In this document: in pieces, positions 16,260 through 24,774 of the stretch | How positions within the stretch are numbered: the first letter of the stretch is position 1 | Layout of the letters: every line of letters begins with the position of its first letter | Assembly (NCBI GenBank): GCA_934500835.1 | Contig: CAKSTR010000001.1 | Location: 248,001-312,000, forward strand | DNA: 64,000 nucleotides | Direction: 5' to 3' | DNA from: an uncultured Paracoccaceae bacterium | GTDB taxonomy: Bacteria; Pseudomonadota; Alphaproteobacteria; Rhodobacterales; Rhodobacteraceae | The notes under the pieces: model-generated | What the model saw: the letters and a program-made list of their open reading frames with translations, nothing else | Databases searched by the model: none | Told to the model about the DNA's origin: nothing | Translations under genes and position numbers: made by a program

Positions 16260-17623
16260 TAGCTCTCCAGTTCGGCCGCGATGCGCGTCAGGATCGCCGA
16301 GGGGACGCGGGCGTATTCAGACCGGCTGCCGGCCTCGCCGTCGCCCGGGCGCGTGGTCGCGACGATGCCGATCTTGGTGACGGTCATCCCGTCATGCACC
16401 GGATCGCAGCGGTCGGCCTTGGCGCCCTCGATCACGATCATGTCCTCATGCCCGCGGAACCGCGCGGCAACGGACCATTCCACCGCCACCGGATCTTCGG
16501 GGTCGATGTCGTCCTCGACCACGGTGACATGTTTCAAGAGGTTCACCAGCCCCATGGCCAGCATCACCGCCCGCTTGCCCTCGCCCGGTTTCGGGCGGTG
16601 CATGGTGATCACGGCGTGAAGCCGCCCCATCCCGCCCGGCGTGACGAAGACCCGCCGCACCGCCGGGATCACCGCCCGCAACTGCACCGTAAGCGTCGCC
16701 CCGATGGCGACCGCCCCCATCAGGCAGTGTTCGCTGGCATAGCCGGGCAGAACCACCTGAAGGATCGGATCGCGCCGGTGCGTGACCGCCGTTGCCTCTG
16801 CCGCGATCCCCGGCCCGTAGCGCACATAGAAGCCCGGAAACTCGGATACCGCCCCTTCCTCGATCAGGTCCGCGGGGTCGAGCAGCGCCTCGATCACGAT
16901 CTCGGCCCCTGCCGGAACCTCCAGACCGACCGTCCTGCACCGCACCAACCGCAGCGGCTCACCCAGGAGTCCCCCGGCGATGTCGAACTCGTCCTCACCG
17001 AGTTTCACATACATCTGCGAGGCCAGAAGCACCGCCGGATGATTGCCGATGGCCACGGCGATCTCCAGCTTCCGCCCCATGGCCCTGGCCTTCTCGGCAA
17101 GGATAAAAAGATGATGGTTGCGCGCGATCCCCGCCATCATCCGCCCGCCACCCTCAAGCCGCAGCCGCGCGATCGACACGTTGCGCAGCCCGGTCTCGGG
17201 GTCCTTCGCGACAATCACCCCGGCCGTGATGTAGGGCCCCTCCTCGCGCTCGAACCAGGTCGGCACCGGCAGAAGGGTGCCAAGGTCAAGCGGTGCGGGA
17301 TGCACCACCTCCTGCACGGGAGCATCTTCCACGACGACCGGCGGGATCGTCGCCTCGACCGCGCGGGCGCAATGGGCGTCCAGGTCCTGCACGGCGATCC
17401 CGAGGCCCCGGGCAAATCGCCCGCGCGCATTCAGCAGGTTGCCTGCGACAGAGACGCCGGAGCCTGCCACATGCCGGAAATGCTGGGCGGGACCGGCCTC
17501 CCGCAGCCCCAGGAGGGCGCTGATCTCGAAGCGCGGATCGACGCGCCGCGACACCTCGTGCATCTGTCCCGCGGCGGACAACTGCTGCATGTACCAGCGC
17601 AGGCTTTGCGGATCCTCCACCAT
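16256..17623 (-). CDS. UbiD-family prenyl-FMN-dependent (de)carboxylase
   Basis: A 455-residue protein of the UbiD family, which decarboxylates alpha,beta-unsaturated or (hetero)aromatic acids using prenyl-FMN. Visible features are YITAGVIVAKDPETGLRNVS, the RLRLEGGGRMMAGIARNHH region, GEDEFDIAGGLLGEPLRLVR, FPGFYVRYGPG and a C-terminal EYARVPSAILTRIAAELE. ATG 17623 (MVEDPQSLRWYM) has GAGG 7 nt upstream; the longer frame is not needed. The gene is co-transcribed with ubiX. Context (cyclic amidohydrolase, M20 hydrolase, MIO-less lyase homologue) points to a catabolic role on a heteroaromatic acid, not ubiquinone synthesis. Confidence 0.9.
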   Translation of the reverse strand: MVEDPQSLRWYMQQLSAAGQMHEVSRRVDPRFEISALLGLREAGPAQHFRHVAGSGVSVAGNLLNARGRFARGLGIAVQDLDAHCARAVEATIPPVVVEDAPVQEVVHPAPLDLGTLLPVPTWFEREEGPYITAGVIVAKDPETGLRNVSIARLRLEGGGRMMAGIARNHHLFILAEKARAMGRKLEIAVAIGNHPAVLLASQMYVKLGEDEFDIAGGLLGEPLRLVRCRTVGLEVPAGAEIVIEALLDPADLIEEGAVSEFPGFYVRYGPGIAAEATAVTHRRDPILQVVLPGYASEHCLMGAVAIGATLTVQLRAVIPAVRRVFVTPGGMGRLHAVITMHRPKPGEGKRAVMLAMGLVNLLKHVTVVEDDIDPEDPVAVEWSVAARFRGHEDMIVIEGAKADRCDPVHDGMTVTKIGIVATTRPGDGEAGSRSEYARVPSAILTRIAAELESY

Positions 17624-17896
17624 CTTCGACCTCAGACACCGACCATTCGGCAGAAGCCTGCGAAGAGGCCGCCTGCCAAGCAAATGCGTTCAGCCTTATC
17701 CACCATGTCAAATGGCGAAGAGGACCGCATTCGGGATGCCTATGACCTCGAAAAATTCGCGTCGGAAGACCTCTTTCCCGTGTCATGACACAGCAACAGG
17801 CCGGAATCGCACCATTCCTGCCGACTGAACTGGACCTCATCCGGACCCACGGACGATGGCGGGGCCGCCCCCGTCTGCGCGCAGAAGGAATGCCAC

Positions 17897-19171
17897 ATGA
17901 TAACTGACACCCCCGGCCTGCTTGACGCGATCCGCGCGCGCTTCGCCCATGTCGATGAATGTCCCTTCGCCGGGCCGCGGGTGTTCTTCGAGAATGCGGG
18001 CGGCGCGTTGCGGCTGCGCTCGGTCATCGAGACCTCTGCCGCCTATGCCGGCTATCCAGACAACCAGGGTCGCGCCAACCCCGCATCGCAGGCGCTGATG
18101 GCTGCGATCGGGAAGGGCAAGCAGGACATGCGGCTGTTCCTGAACGCGCCGGCGGGCCAGGTTTTCGTCGGTGAGAGCGGAACGGAAGTGCTGTTCCGGC
18201 TGATCCGCACGGCGGCCCTGGGGGCGGCGAAGGACGGCGTGATGCTGGGCTCCACGCTGGAACATCCCGCCTCGCGCAGCGCCATGGCCCGCTGGGCAAA
18301 AGAGACCGGGCGCGAGCATGTGCTCGTCACGCATGACGATGCCAGCGGGACGGTTTCACTCAAGGCCTATCTTGAAAAGATCACCCCCGATGTCCGCGTG
18401 GCAAGCATCGTGCAGACCTCGCCCGTCACCGGGATGTCGGTTGATGTCACGGCGATCGCCGCCCACATCCGCCGGGTTGCACCCGACTGTTTCGTCATCA
18501 TCGACGGCATCCAGCACGCCAGCCACGGCCATATCGATGTGGCCGGCTACGGCGCCGACGGCTATGCCGTCTCCCCCTACAAGGTGTTCTCGCGGCACGG
18601 ATATGGCCTGGGCTGGGCCTCGGACCGGCTGACGGCCTGCACCAAGGATGCCGTCCTTGGCGGATCGCCGGTGAACTGGGAACTCGGCACCCGGGATGCG
18701 GGCAGCTATGCCGCCTTCTCGGATGTGGTGGATTACTTCGACTGGCTGGGCGCGCATTTCACCGCCGACACCGGGCGCCGCGCCCGGATCGAGGCAGCGG
18801 CAAAGGCGATCCACAAGCATGAGTCCGACCTGATGGATGCCATGATGCGTGGCACCGACAACCTGCGCGGGCTGTCGCAACTGCCCGGCGTTCAACTGAT
18901 CGGCGGAGCGGACAACACCCGGCGCGAAGGCGTGGTCTCGCTGGTGCTGAAGGGGATGGAGTCGGCCGCGCTTGTCGCCTTCCTGGCCGAACGCGGACTC
19001 CGCGTCCACATCCGCAACGATGACCATTACTGCGGCAACATCCTGCATCCGCTGGGGCTGCCTTCCTGTATCCGGGTGTCGATCTGCCACTACAACAGCA
19101 TGGCAGAAGTGGCCCGGTTTCTTGATGCGATGGAGGCTGCGCATGCGGTGGCCGCGACCGGCAATGTCTAG
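17897..19171 (+). CDS. Class V (NifS/SufS-like) PLP-dependent aminotransferase family protein
   Basis: A 424-residue fold-type I PLP enzyme. The presumed PLP Lys is ~229 in AVSPYKVFSRHGYGLGWAS; the cofactor Asp is in VIIDGIQHASHG. An N-terminal FFENAGGALRL and C-terminal RNDDHYCGNILHPLG complete the class V architecture. AAGGA sits 8 nt before ATG 17897. Family members are desulfurases, transaminases, lyases or racemases, and the substrate cannot be read. The stop overlaps the start of the GlxA-type regulator, so this enzyme and its probable regulator form an operon. Confidence 0.85.
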   Translation: MITDTPGLLDAIRARFAHVDECPFAGPRVFFENAGGALRLRSVIETSAAYAGYPDNQGRANPASQALMAAIGKGKQDMRLFLNAPAGQVFVGESGTEVLFRLIRTAALGAAKDGVMLGSTLEHPASRSAMARWAKETGREHVLVTHDDASGTVSLKAYLEKITPDVRVASIVQTSPVTGMSVDVTAIAAHIRRVAPDCFVIIDGIQHASHGHIDVAGYGADGYAVSPYKVFSRHGYGLGWASDRLTACTKDAVLGGSPVNWELGTRDAGSYAAFSDVVDYFDWLGAHFTADTGRRARIEAAAKAIHKHESDLMDAMMRGTDNLRGLSQLPGVQLIGGADNTRREGVVSLVLKGMESAALVAFLAERGLRVHIRNDDHYCGNILHPLGLPSCIRVSICHYNSMAEVARFLDAMEAAHAVAATGNV

Positions 19172-20168
19172 GCGCACCGACCCGCCGCGCGAGCTGCGAC
19201 CTGCGGATTTCGAGACCGGGCGCCTTCCGATCCGGTTCAGCTTTCTTCTGCTGGAGAACTTCTCGCTGCTGTCCTTTTCGACGGCGATAGAGACGCTGCG
19301 GATCGCCAACCGGGCGGCGGGCCATCCGGTCCTGACCTGGACCACCCTGTCGGAGACCGGACAACCCGTCCTTTCCAGCCATGGCGGCAGCTTTGCGGTC
19401 GATGCCGGGCTGGTCGAGCAGGACCGGCGCGAAATCGTCATCCTGTGCGGCGGCGACCGGATCGAGCGGACGGCGACCCGCACCGTTCTGGGCTGGCTGC
19501 GCCGCGCCGCAGCCCGGGGAAACAGCATCGGCGGCCTGTGCACCGCAGCCTGGGCGCTTGCCGAAGCCGGACTGCTGGCGTCCGCCAGCGCCACGATCCA
19601 CTGGGAGCAGCGCGACAGCTTTCAAGAGCGTTTCCCCGGGATCACGCTCTCGGACCGCCCCTTCGTGATCGACAACAATCGCCTGACCTCAGCGGGCGGC
19701 ACGTCGGCGATAGATCTTCTGCTGGCGCTGATCGCCGACCAGATCGGGACGGATCTGGCCCGCGCGACGGCCGAGCGTATGCTGTATTCCTCGATCCACC
19801 GGCTTCAGATGAACAGCAGCGTCACCGCGCCCGGACGGCTTGGCGACAAGAATCCCCGGATGAGACAGGCCGTCGCGCTGATGGAAGCGCAGCTGGAAGA
19901 ACCCCTGCGCACCACAAGCATCGCAAGGCAACTGTCCATCTCCACCCGCCAGCTTGAGCGGCTGTTCAGCAAAAGCCTTGGCGTCAGCCCCAAGCGCCAT
20001 CTGATTGACATGCGGCTGGACCGATCGCACCGCCTGCTTTTGCAGACCGACATGCCGGTGACCGAAGCCGCCATGGCAAGCGGCTTCCAGTCCGCCTCCA
20101 GCTTCTCGAAGGCGTTCCGCCGCCGCTTCGGCCTTTCACCGCACCAGGTGCGGCGCAGCGCCCTCTGA
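19164..20168 (+). CDS. GlxA-type transcriptional regulator (DJ-1/PfpI domain + AraC HTH)
   Basis: About 334 residues. The N-terminal DJ-1/PfpI-like sensor domain (~20-195) keeps the elbow Cys in SIGGLCTAAWALAEAGLL. The C-terminal AraC double HTH (~235-330) reads LRTTSIARQLSISTRQLERL ... GVSPKRHLIDMRL and PVTEAAMASGFQSASSFSKA. This architecture is shared with regulators of choline, carnitine and glycine-betaine catabolism. ATG 19164 overlaps the end of the aminotransferase gene by 8 nt; longer in-frame starts would run far into that gene. It probably activates local catabolic genes. Confidence 0.88.
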   Translation: MSRRTDPPRELRPADFETGRLPIRFSFLLLENFSLLSFSTAIETLRIANRAAGHPVLTWTTLSETGQPVLSSHGGSFAVDAGLVEQDRREIVILCGGDRIERTATRTVLGWLRRAAARGNSIGGLCTAAWALAEAGLLASASATIHWEQRDSFQERFPGITLSDRPFVIDNNRLTSAGGTSAIDLLLALIADQIGTDLARATAERMLYSSIHRLQMNSSVTAPGRLGDKNPRMRQAVALMEAQLEEPLRTTSIARQLSISTRQLERLFSKSLGVSPKRHLIDMRLDRSHRLLLQTDMPVTEAAMASGFQSASSFSKAFRRRFGLSPHQVRRSAL

Positions 20169-20173
20169 CCGGA

Positions 20174-21082
20174 TCAACCGCCCGCTGTCTTGCCGCGCTG
20201 CGAGGTCAACCCGGCCTGTGTGACGATCCAGTCGCGCAGGGTCTTGTGATGGCTTCCGCGCGACAAGGGATTGGCGCTGAGATAGTAGGCCCAGGGACTG
20301 GGCTTTGTGATCGCAATCGGCTCCACCAGAAGCCCGCGGCGCAGGTACAGGTCGACCAGGGACCGCTGGGTCGCAACCAGACCGGCGCCCTGGGCCGCCA
20401 GTTCCAGCGCGATATTGGTGGAATTGGTGGTCAGCCGCTTGTCATGGGTGGCCTCGTCCAGCCCCAGACCTTCGGCGATGGCCTGCCAGCACTCCTGCCG
20501 GCCAAGCACGAAAATCCATTCATGCCCCCGCGCATCCTCGGCCGTTCTTATCGCATCCGGTCCGGTGGTCAGTTCGGGTGCGCAGACCAACACCAGTTCG
20601 TCCTCCCACAGCAATATCGACGACGAGGGTTTTGCGTCGAATCGGCGGATAGAGATGACAAGGTCGGACTTCTGTTCGTTCGGGTCCTCCCAGACCGTCC
20701 CCTGCAGCACGATCTCGATATCGCGGTGCTGTTTGCGGAAATCCGCCAGCACCCGCGAGAGCCAGTTTTCGGCAAGGCTTACCGGACAACTGAGCACGAC
20801 CGTCCGGTTGCGCGCCTTGGCCACGATGGCCTCGGTTGCGTGGTCGATCTGGTCCAGTGCCTGGCGCAGGGTGGGCAGATAGGCCTCGCCCATCTCGGTC
20901 AGGCGCAGGCTGCGCGGATAGCGCACGAAGAGCTGCCTGCCGATGTAGTGCTCAAGCGCGCGGACATGGCTGCTGATGGCAGCCTGGGTGTAACCAAGCT
21001 CTTCGGCGGCGGCGGTGAAGCTGAGGTTGCGCGCCGCACTTTCGAAGGATCTGATGTAGTTCAGAGAGGGGGGCTGTTTCAT
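20174..21082 (-). CDS. LysR-family regulator (GcvA-like)
   Basis: A 302-residue protein. The HTH spans residues 5-63 (SFTAAAEELGYTQAAISSHV then RALEHYIGRQLFVRYPRSL) and is followed by a periplasmic-binding-like effector domain to ~295. The N-terminal PPSLNYIRSFESAARNLSF is typical of the GcvA subgroup. It is transcribed divergently from the long flavoprotein/ABC/hydantoinase operon (21334 onward), with a 251-bp shared interval carrying the CTTCTTTCGTGA motif. It converges on the GlxA gene, with only 5 bp between stops. It is the best candidate for the regulator of modules B and C. Confidence 0.9.
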   Translation of the reverse strand: MKQPPSLNYIRSFESAARNLSFTAAAEELGYTQAAISSHVRALEHYIGRQLFVRYPRSLRLTEMGEAYLPTLRQALDQIDHATEAIVAKARNRTVVLSCPVSLAENWLSRVLADFRKQHRDIEIVLQGTVWEDPNEQKSDLVISIRRFDAKPSSSILLWEDELVLVCAPELTTGPDAIRTAEDARGHEWIFVLGRQECWQAIAEGLGLDEATHDKRLTTNSTNIALELAAQGAGLVATQRSLVDLYLRRGLLVEPIAITKPSPWAYYLSANPLSRGSHHKTLRDWIVTQAGLTSQRGKTAGG

Positions 21083-21170
21083 CTTGCGGGTCCTGCTTTG
21101 AGCCGCAGGCTATGCCCGGGCAAGACCGATATCAAGCGGCGCCAGATTCAAGCAAAAAAATAATCGCCCC

Positions 21171-21210
21171 AAAGGCCGCGAACTTCTTTCGTGAGACTGC
21201 GGATTGCCCA
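21171..21210. promoter_or_regulatory. Candidate shared operator, copy 1 (CTTCTTTCGTGA box)
   Basis: In the LysR/flavoprotein divergent interval, CTTCTTTCGTGA (21183-21194) is preceded by GGCC (21174-21177) and followed by GAC. The same 12-mer, with GGCC at the same distance upstream and AC two bases downstream, occurs at 34642-34653 before the PrpD/sarcosine-oxidase operon. The core TTTC-GT-GA(A/G)A is nearly dyad-symmetric, as LysR sites often are. Confidence 0.55.
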
Positions 21211-21333
21211 CAGTAATTTTTGCCATGAGCAAAGTGGGCTATGTGGTTCGATGAAGCTGGGCAGAACGTCTCATGACACTGGAGCAGGGCCGTCCAAGCC
21301 CTGTCGCGGGCCTGCGCCCTTCCTGGTGACGGC

Positions 21334-22497
21334 ATGACGGATGCCCGGCCCGAGGTGGCGGACGTGATCGTCATCGGCGGCGGCATTGCCGGGGCCGGCG
21401 CAGCATTCGAGCTGGCAAAGACCCTCCGTGTCGTTCTGCTGGAGCGCGAGGACCGCTGCGGCTATCACTCCACGGGGCGCTCGGCGGCCAGTTTCACCGA
21501 GAATTACGGAACGGGCGTGATCCGTCGGCTGGTCCTGGCCAGCCGCGATTTTCTGACGGCCCCGCCCGAGAATTTCAGCGCCTATCCGATTCTCGGCCCG
21601 CGCGGGATGATCACCGTCGCGCGCGCCGATCAGGCCGATCTGATCGAGGCGGAACTGGTCCGCGCGCGGGCCCTGGTGCCGTCCATCACCGCCATGTCGG
21701 TGGACGCGGCGATTGCCCGCATCCCGGTGTTGCGACGCGATTACGTCGCCCATGCGATCTACGAGCCGCATTCGATGGATGTCGATGTCCACAGCCTGCA
21801 TGAGGGCTTTCTGCGCGGCGCGCGCAAGGCGGGGGCGCGGATTGTCACCAATGCGCCGGTCACCGCGATCGGGCGCGACGGTGCCGACTGGCGGGTCGAG
21901 ACCGGGGCGGGCAGCTACCGCGCCGCCCGCGTGGTGAACGCGGCAGGTGCCTGGGCCGATGAGATCGCCACAATGGCCGGCGTCGCGCCGGTCGGGCTGG
22001 TTCCCAAGCGGCGGACAGCCTTCAATATTCCCGGGCCGGCCGGGATGGACTTCCAGGACTGGCCCCTGTTGAATGACGTGGGGGCAGAGTTCTATTTCAA
22101 GGTGACCGGCGGGCAGATCATGGTCTCGCCCGCAGACGAGACCCCCAGCCCGCCGATGGATGCCTGGCCCGACGACATGGACGTCGCCATCGGCGCACAT
22201 CGGCTGGAGCAGGCGACGACGCTTCAGGTAAGCCGCGTCGCCCATTCCTGGGCCGGCCTGCGCACCTTTGCCGCCGACGGCTCGCCCGTCGTCGGCGAGG
22301 CCCCCGACGCCGGCGGGTTCTTCTGGCTGGCAGGCCAGGGGGGATACGGGATCAAGACCTCGCCCGCGCTGTCCCGGCTCTGTGCCGCGCAGGTGCGCGC
22401 AGAGCCGTTCCCGGACGATCTGACCGTTCTCGGCCTGTCGGCCGGGGACCTTTCGCCGCGCCGCTTCCAGCCGCGCGACCCGACGCTCCAGCAATGA
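21334..22497 (+). CDS. FAD-dependent oxidoreductase of the DAO family (D-amino-acid/D-arginine dehydrogenase-like)
   Basis: A 387-residue flavoprotein. An N-terminal Rossmann FAD motif VIVIGGGIAGAGAAFELA is followed by LLEREDRCGYHSTGRSAASF; the C-terminal FAD-contact segment is FFWLAGQGGYGIKTSPA. The overall pattern (SMDVDVHSLHEGF, RVVNAAGAWAD) resembles D-arginine dehydrogenase DauA and related D-amino-acid dehydrogenases, which oxidise the amino acid to an imino acid. RidA, which hydrolyses reactive imines, is encoded 10 nt downstream, in line with this reaction. It is the first gene of a nine- to ten-gene operon. The ribosome site is weak. Confidence 0.87.
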   Translation: MTDARPEVADVIVIGGGIAGAGAAFELAKTLRVVLLEREDRCGYHSTGRSAASFTENYGTGVIRRLVLASRDFLTAPPENFSAYPILGPRGMITVARADQADLIEAELVRARALVPSITAMSVDAAIARIPVLRRDYVAHAIYEPHSMDVDVHSLHEGFLRGARKAGARIVTNAPVTAIGRDGADWRVETGAGSYRAARVVNAAGAWADEIATMAGVAPVGLVPKRRTAFNIPGPAGMDFQDWPLLNDVGAEFYFKVTGGQIMVSPADETPSPPMDAWPDDMDVAIGAHRLEQATTLQVSRVAHSWAGLRTFAADGSPVVGEAPDAGGFFWLAGQGGYGIKTSPALSRLCAAQVRAEPFPDDLTVLGLSAGDLSPRRFQPRDPTLQQ

Positions 22498-22507
22498 AGG
22501 ATACTCC

Positions 22508-22855
22508 ATGACCGTCACACGCCACGAGAACGGCCAGCGCTTCTGCCGGGTCCTGACCCACAACGGCACGGTCTATCTGTCGGGGATGACGGCGGACGAC
22601 CTGTCGGGCGATGTGGTCCAGCAGACCCGCGACACGCTGGCCAAGATCGACCGCCACCTTGCCATGGCCGGTTCGGACAAGTCGAAGGCGCTGAGTGCCA
22701 CGATCTGGCTGCGCGACATCGCGGACTTCGACCTGATGAACAAGGCCTGGGACGAATGGGTGGACCTGTCGGCCATGCCCGTCCGCGCCACCGTCGAGGC
22801 CCGCCTTGCGGGGGATGCCTACCGCGTCGAGATCATGCTGATCGCTGCCGCCTGA
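22508..22855 (+). CDS. RidA-family enamine/imine deaminase-type protein
   Basis: A 115-residue chorismate-mutase-like fold protein. It carries the conserved RATVEARLA segment, in which the Arg binds the substrate carboxylate, and a VEIMLIAAA C-terminus. RidA proteins hydrolyse enamine/imine intermediates released by flavin- or PLP-dependent enzymes. AAGGA precedes ATG 22508. Coupling to the DAO-type flavoprotein just upstream argues that imino acids are made by that enzyme and converted to 2-oxo acids here. Confidence 0.93.
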   Translation: MTVTRHENGQRFCRVLTHNGTVYLSGMTADDLSGDVVQQTRDTLAKIDRHLAMAGSDKSKALSATIWLRDIADFDLMNKAWDEWVDLSAMPVRATVEARLAGDAYRVEIMLIAAA

Positions 22856-22955
22856 CAAAACCTGCCAACACGGGGCGGCCGGGATGCAGGCCCGCAGGAG
22901 GGCCGCTCAGAACATGAACCGTCACCAGACGGATCAAACCAACAGGGATGACACC

Positions 22956-24659
22956 ATGACCGAGAGAAAAGACAATCGCCTTGTCGGCCTTCTGAAGCGT
23001 CAGCTCGCCGACGGAAAGATGGACCGCCGGCAGTTCCTGCGGATGGCGACCACCGTCGGCGTTTCCTTGGCTGCCGCCAGGACGATGGCGGGCTTCGTCT
23101 CGCCCGCCCTGGCGCAAAGCGGCGAGCTGCCCTTCCCGCCCGCCGATCCGGCGGCCGTCAAGGGTGGCGTCCTGCGGATCGCGCAGCGCGTGGCCAAGAT
23201 GGACGACCCAGCCCTTTACAACTGGAATGACGGCGCGAACCAGAGCCGTCCGATCACCGAGCATCTGGTGCTGATCGACCGCGACAACATCGCCCGTCCG
23301 ATGCTGCTGGAGTCGTGGGAGACCTCGGATGACCTCAAGACCTGGACGCTGCATGTCCGTCGCGGCGTGATGTGGCACAACGGCGAGGAACTGACGGCCG
23401 ACCATGTCGCCTTCAACATCCTGCGCTGGTCGGATTCGCGGCTTGGCTCGTCCAACATCGGCCTGTCCACCTTCAGCGCGCTGACCGTCGAGACGGGCGA
23501 GACCGACGACAAGGGCAAGGCCGTCCGCATCCCCGCCGAAAATGCGGTGGAGGTCCTCGACAGCCATACGCTGCGCCTGAACATGTCGCGCCCGGTCCTG
23601 TCGCTGCCGCAGGACTGTGCCGAGTATCCGACGCAGGTCATCCACCCCAGTTTCACCGCGCCCTTCTCGGCGGCGCCGATCGGAACCGGCGCCTATACGC
23701 TGGCCGAACTGGTCGTAGGAGAACGCTGCATCCTGAAGCGCGTGACCCAGACCACCGATGGCGGCGAGTTCAAGTATTGGGGCGGCGAGGTCTATCTGGA
23801 CGAGGTGCACTACTACAACTTCGACCAGGACAACCAGCCGGTCGCCCTTGCCTCGGGCTCTGTCGATGCGATCTACGAACTGACCAGTGACCAGCTGGAA
23901 TTGGCGCGGTCCTTCGACAATGTCGTGATCGACTCGGTCCCCACCGCGCAGACGCTGTGCTGCCGCATGCAGAACACGGTTGCCCCCTTCGATGACATCC
24001 GCGTGCGTCAGGCCGTGGTGAAAGCAGCGGACAATGCCGCGATCCAGGCGCTGATCTTCCCCGAAGGCGGTGTGCCGGCCTACAACTTCCATGTCGCGCC
24101 GATCCACCCGGAATACTTCGACCTGCCGCCGCTGCAGCGCGATGTCGAGGGGGCCCGCGCCCTTCTGGCCGAGGCCGGGCATCCTGACGGAATTTCGCTG
24201 ACCATCGACGTCGGCAATACCGATGGCCCGTGGCATCAGGCCGTGTGCGAGGCCCTGCGCGACCAGCTTGCCGAGGCGGGCATCACGCTGGCCGTCAACG
24301 TGCTGCCGACCACGCGCTTCTGGGAAATCTGGACCGAGACGCCCTTTGGCGCGACGTCCTGGGCGCACCGGCCCCTGGGCACGATGACTCTGGGCCTTGC
24401 CTACAGATCGGGTGTGCCGTGGAACGAGAGCCGCTTCTCCAACGCCGAGTTTGACGCGGCCCTGTCGGATGCCGAGGCAACGCTTGATGTCGATGCCCGT
24501 CGCGCCAAGATGGAGAAGGTCCAGAAGATCCTGCAGGACAACGCGGTCATGGTGCAGCCGCTATGGCGGCCGGTCTACAGCCTCGCCTCCAGCAAGGTGC
24601 GTGGCTATCAGGCCCACCCGTCGCGCCAGTTCCATGTGAACCGCGTCTGGATGGAGTAA
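22956..24659 (+). CDS. ABC transporter substrate-binding protein, family 5 (oligopeptide/dipeptide type), Tat-exported
   Basis: A 567-residue periplasmic binding protein. The N-terminus has a twin-arginine signal (DRRQFLRM at ~23-30) with cleavage likely after AGFVSPALA (~53). The mature part shows the SBP-bac-5 layout: YNWNDGANQSRPITEHLVL, LKTWTLHVRRGVMWHNGEELTA-type strand, and AEAGHPDGISLTI near the C-terminus. The family binds peptides, opines and other N-rich solutes. ATG 22956 is chosen because it places the Tat motif near the N-terminus. A strong hairpin follows before the permease genes, as is common when the binding protein is made in excess. Confidence 0.92.
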   Translation: MTERKDNRLVGLLKRQLADGKMDRRQFLRMATTVGVSLAAARTMAGFVSPALAQSGELPFPPADPAAVKGGVLRIAQRVAKMDDPALYNWNDGANQSRPITEHLVLIDRDNIARPMLLESWETSDDLKTWTLHVRRGVMWHNGEELTADHVAFNILRWSDSRLGSSNIGLSTFSALTVETGETDDKGKAVRIPAENAVEVLDSHTLRLNMSRPVLSLPQDCAEYPTQVIHPSFTAPFSAAPIGTGAYTLAELVVGERCILKRVTQTTDGGEFKYWGGEVYLDEVHYYNFDQDNQPVALASGSVDAIYELTSDQLELARSFDNVVIDSVPTAQTLCCRMQNTVAPFDDIRVRQAVVKAADNAAIQALIFPEGGVPAYNFHVAPIHPEYFDLPPLQRDVEGARALLAEAGHPDGISLTIDVGNTDGPWHQAVCEALRDQLAEAGITLAVNVLPTTRFWEIWTETPFGATSWAHRPLGTMTLGLAYRSGVPWNESRFSNAEFDAALSDAEATLDVDARRAKMEKVQKILQDNAVMVQPLWRPVYSLASSKVRGYQAHPSRQFHVNRVWME

Positions 24660-24692
24660 TCCGCGGGCCGGACTTCCGTCCACCGACGACAT

Positions 24693-24719
24693 TCTGGCGC
24701 GCCGCCCCGGCGCGCCAGA
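24693..24719 (+). terminator. Intra-operon stem-loop between binding-protein and permease genes
   Basis: TCTGGCGCGCC-GCCCC-GGCGCGCCAGA is a perfect 11-bp stem with a 5-nt loop, with only a weak T tract. Such structures between the binding-protein gene and the permease genes of ABC operons often stabilise the upstream mRNA and attenuate the downstream one. The role here is inferred. Confidence 0.65.
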
Positions 24720-24774
24720 TATTTACCGCGCCCCAGGACCCGTTGCCGGGCCTTTCGCGCGCTCGGAGCGCTTT

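Noticed and set aside
17705..17788. 27-codon ORF (MSNGEEDRIRDAYDLEKF...) upstream of the class V aminotransferase
   Set aside because: No ribosome site, no overlap with the next gene and no recognised homology; probably chance, although the acidic composition is slightly unusual.
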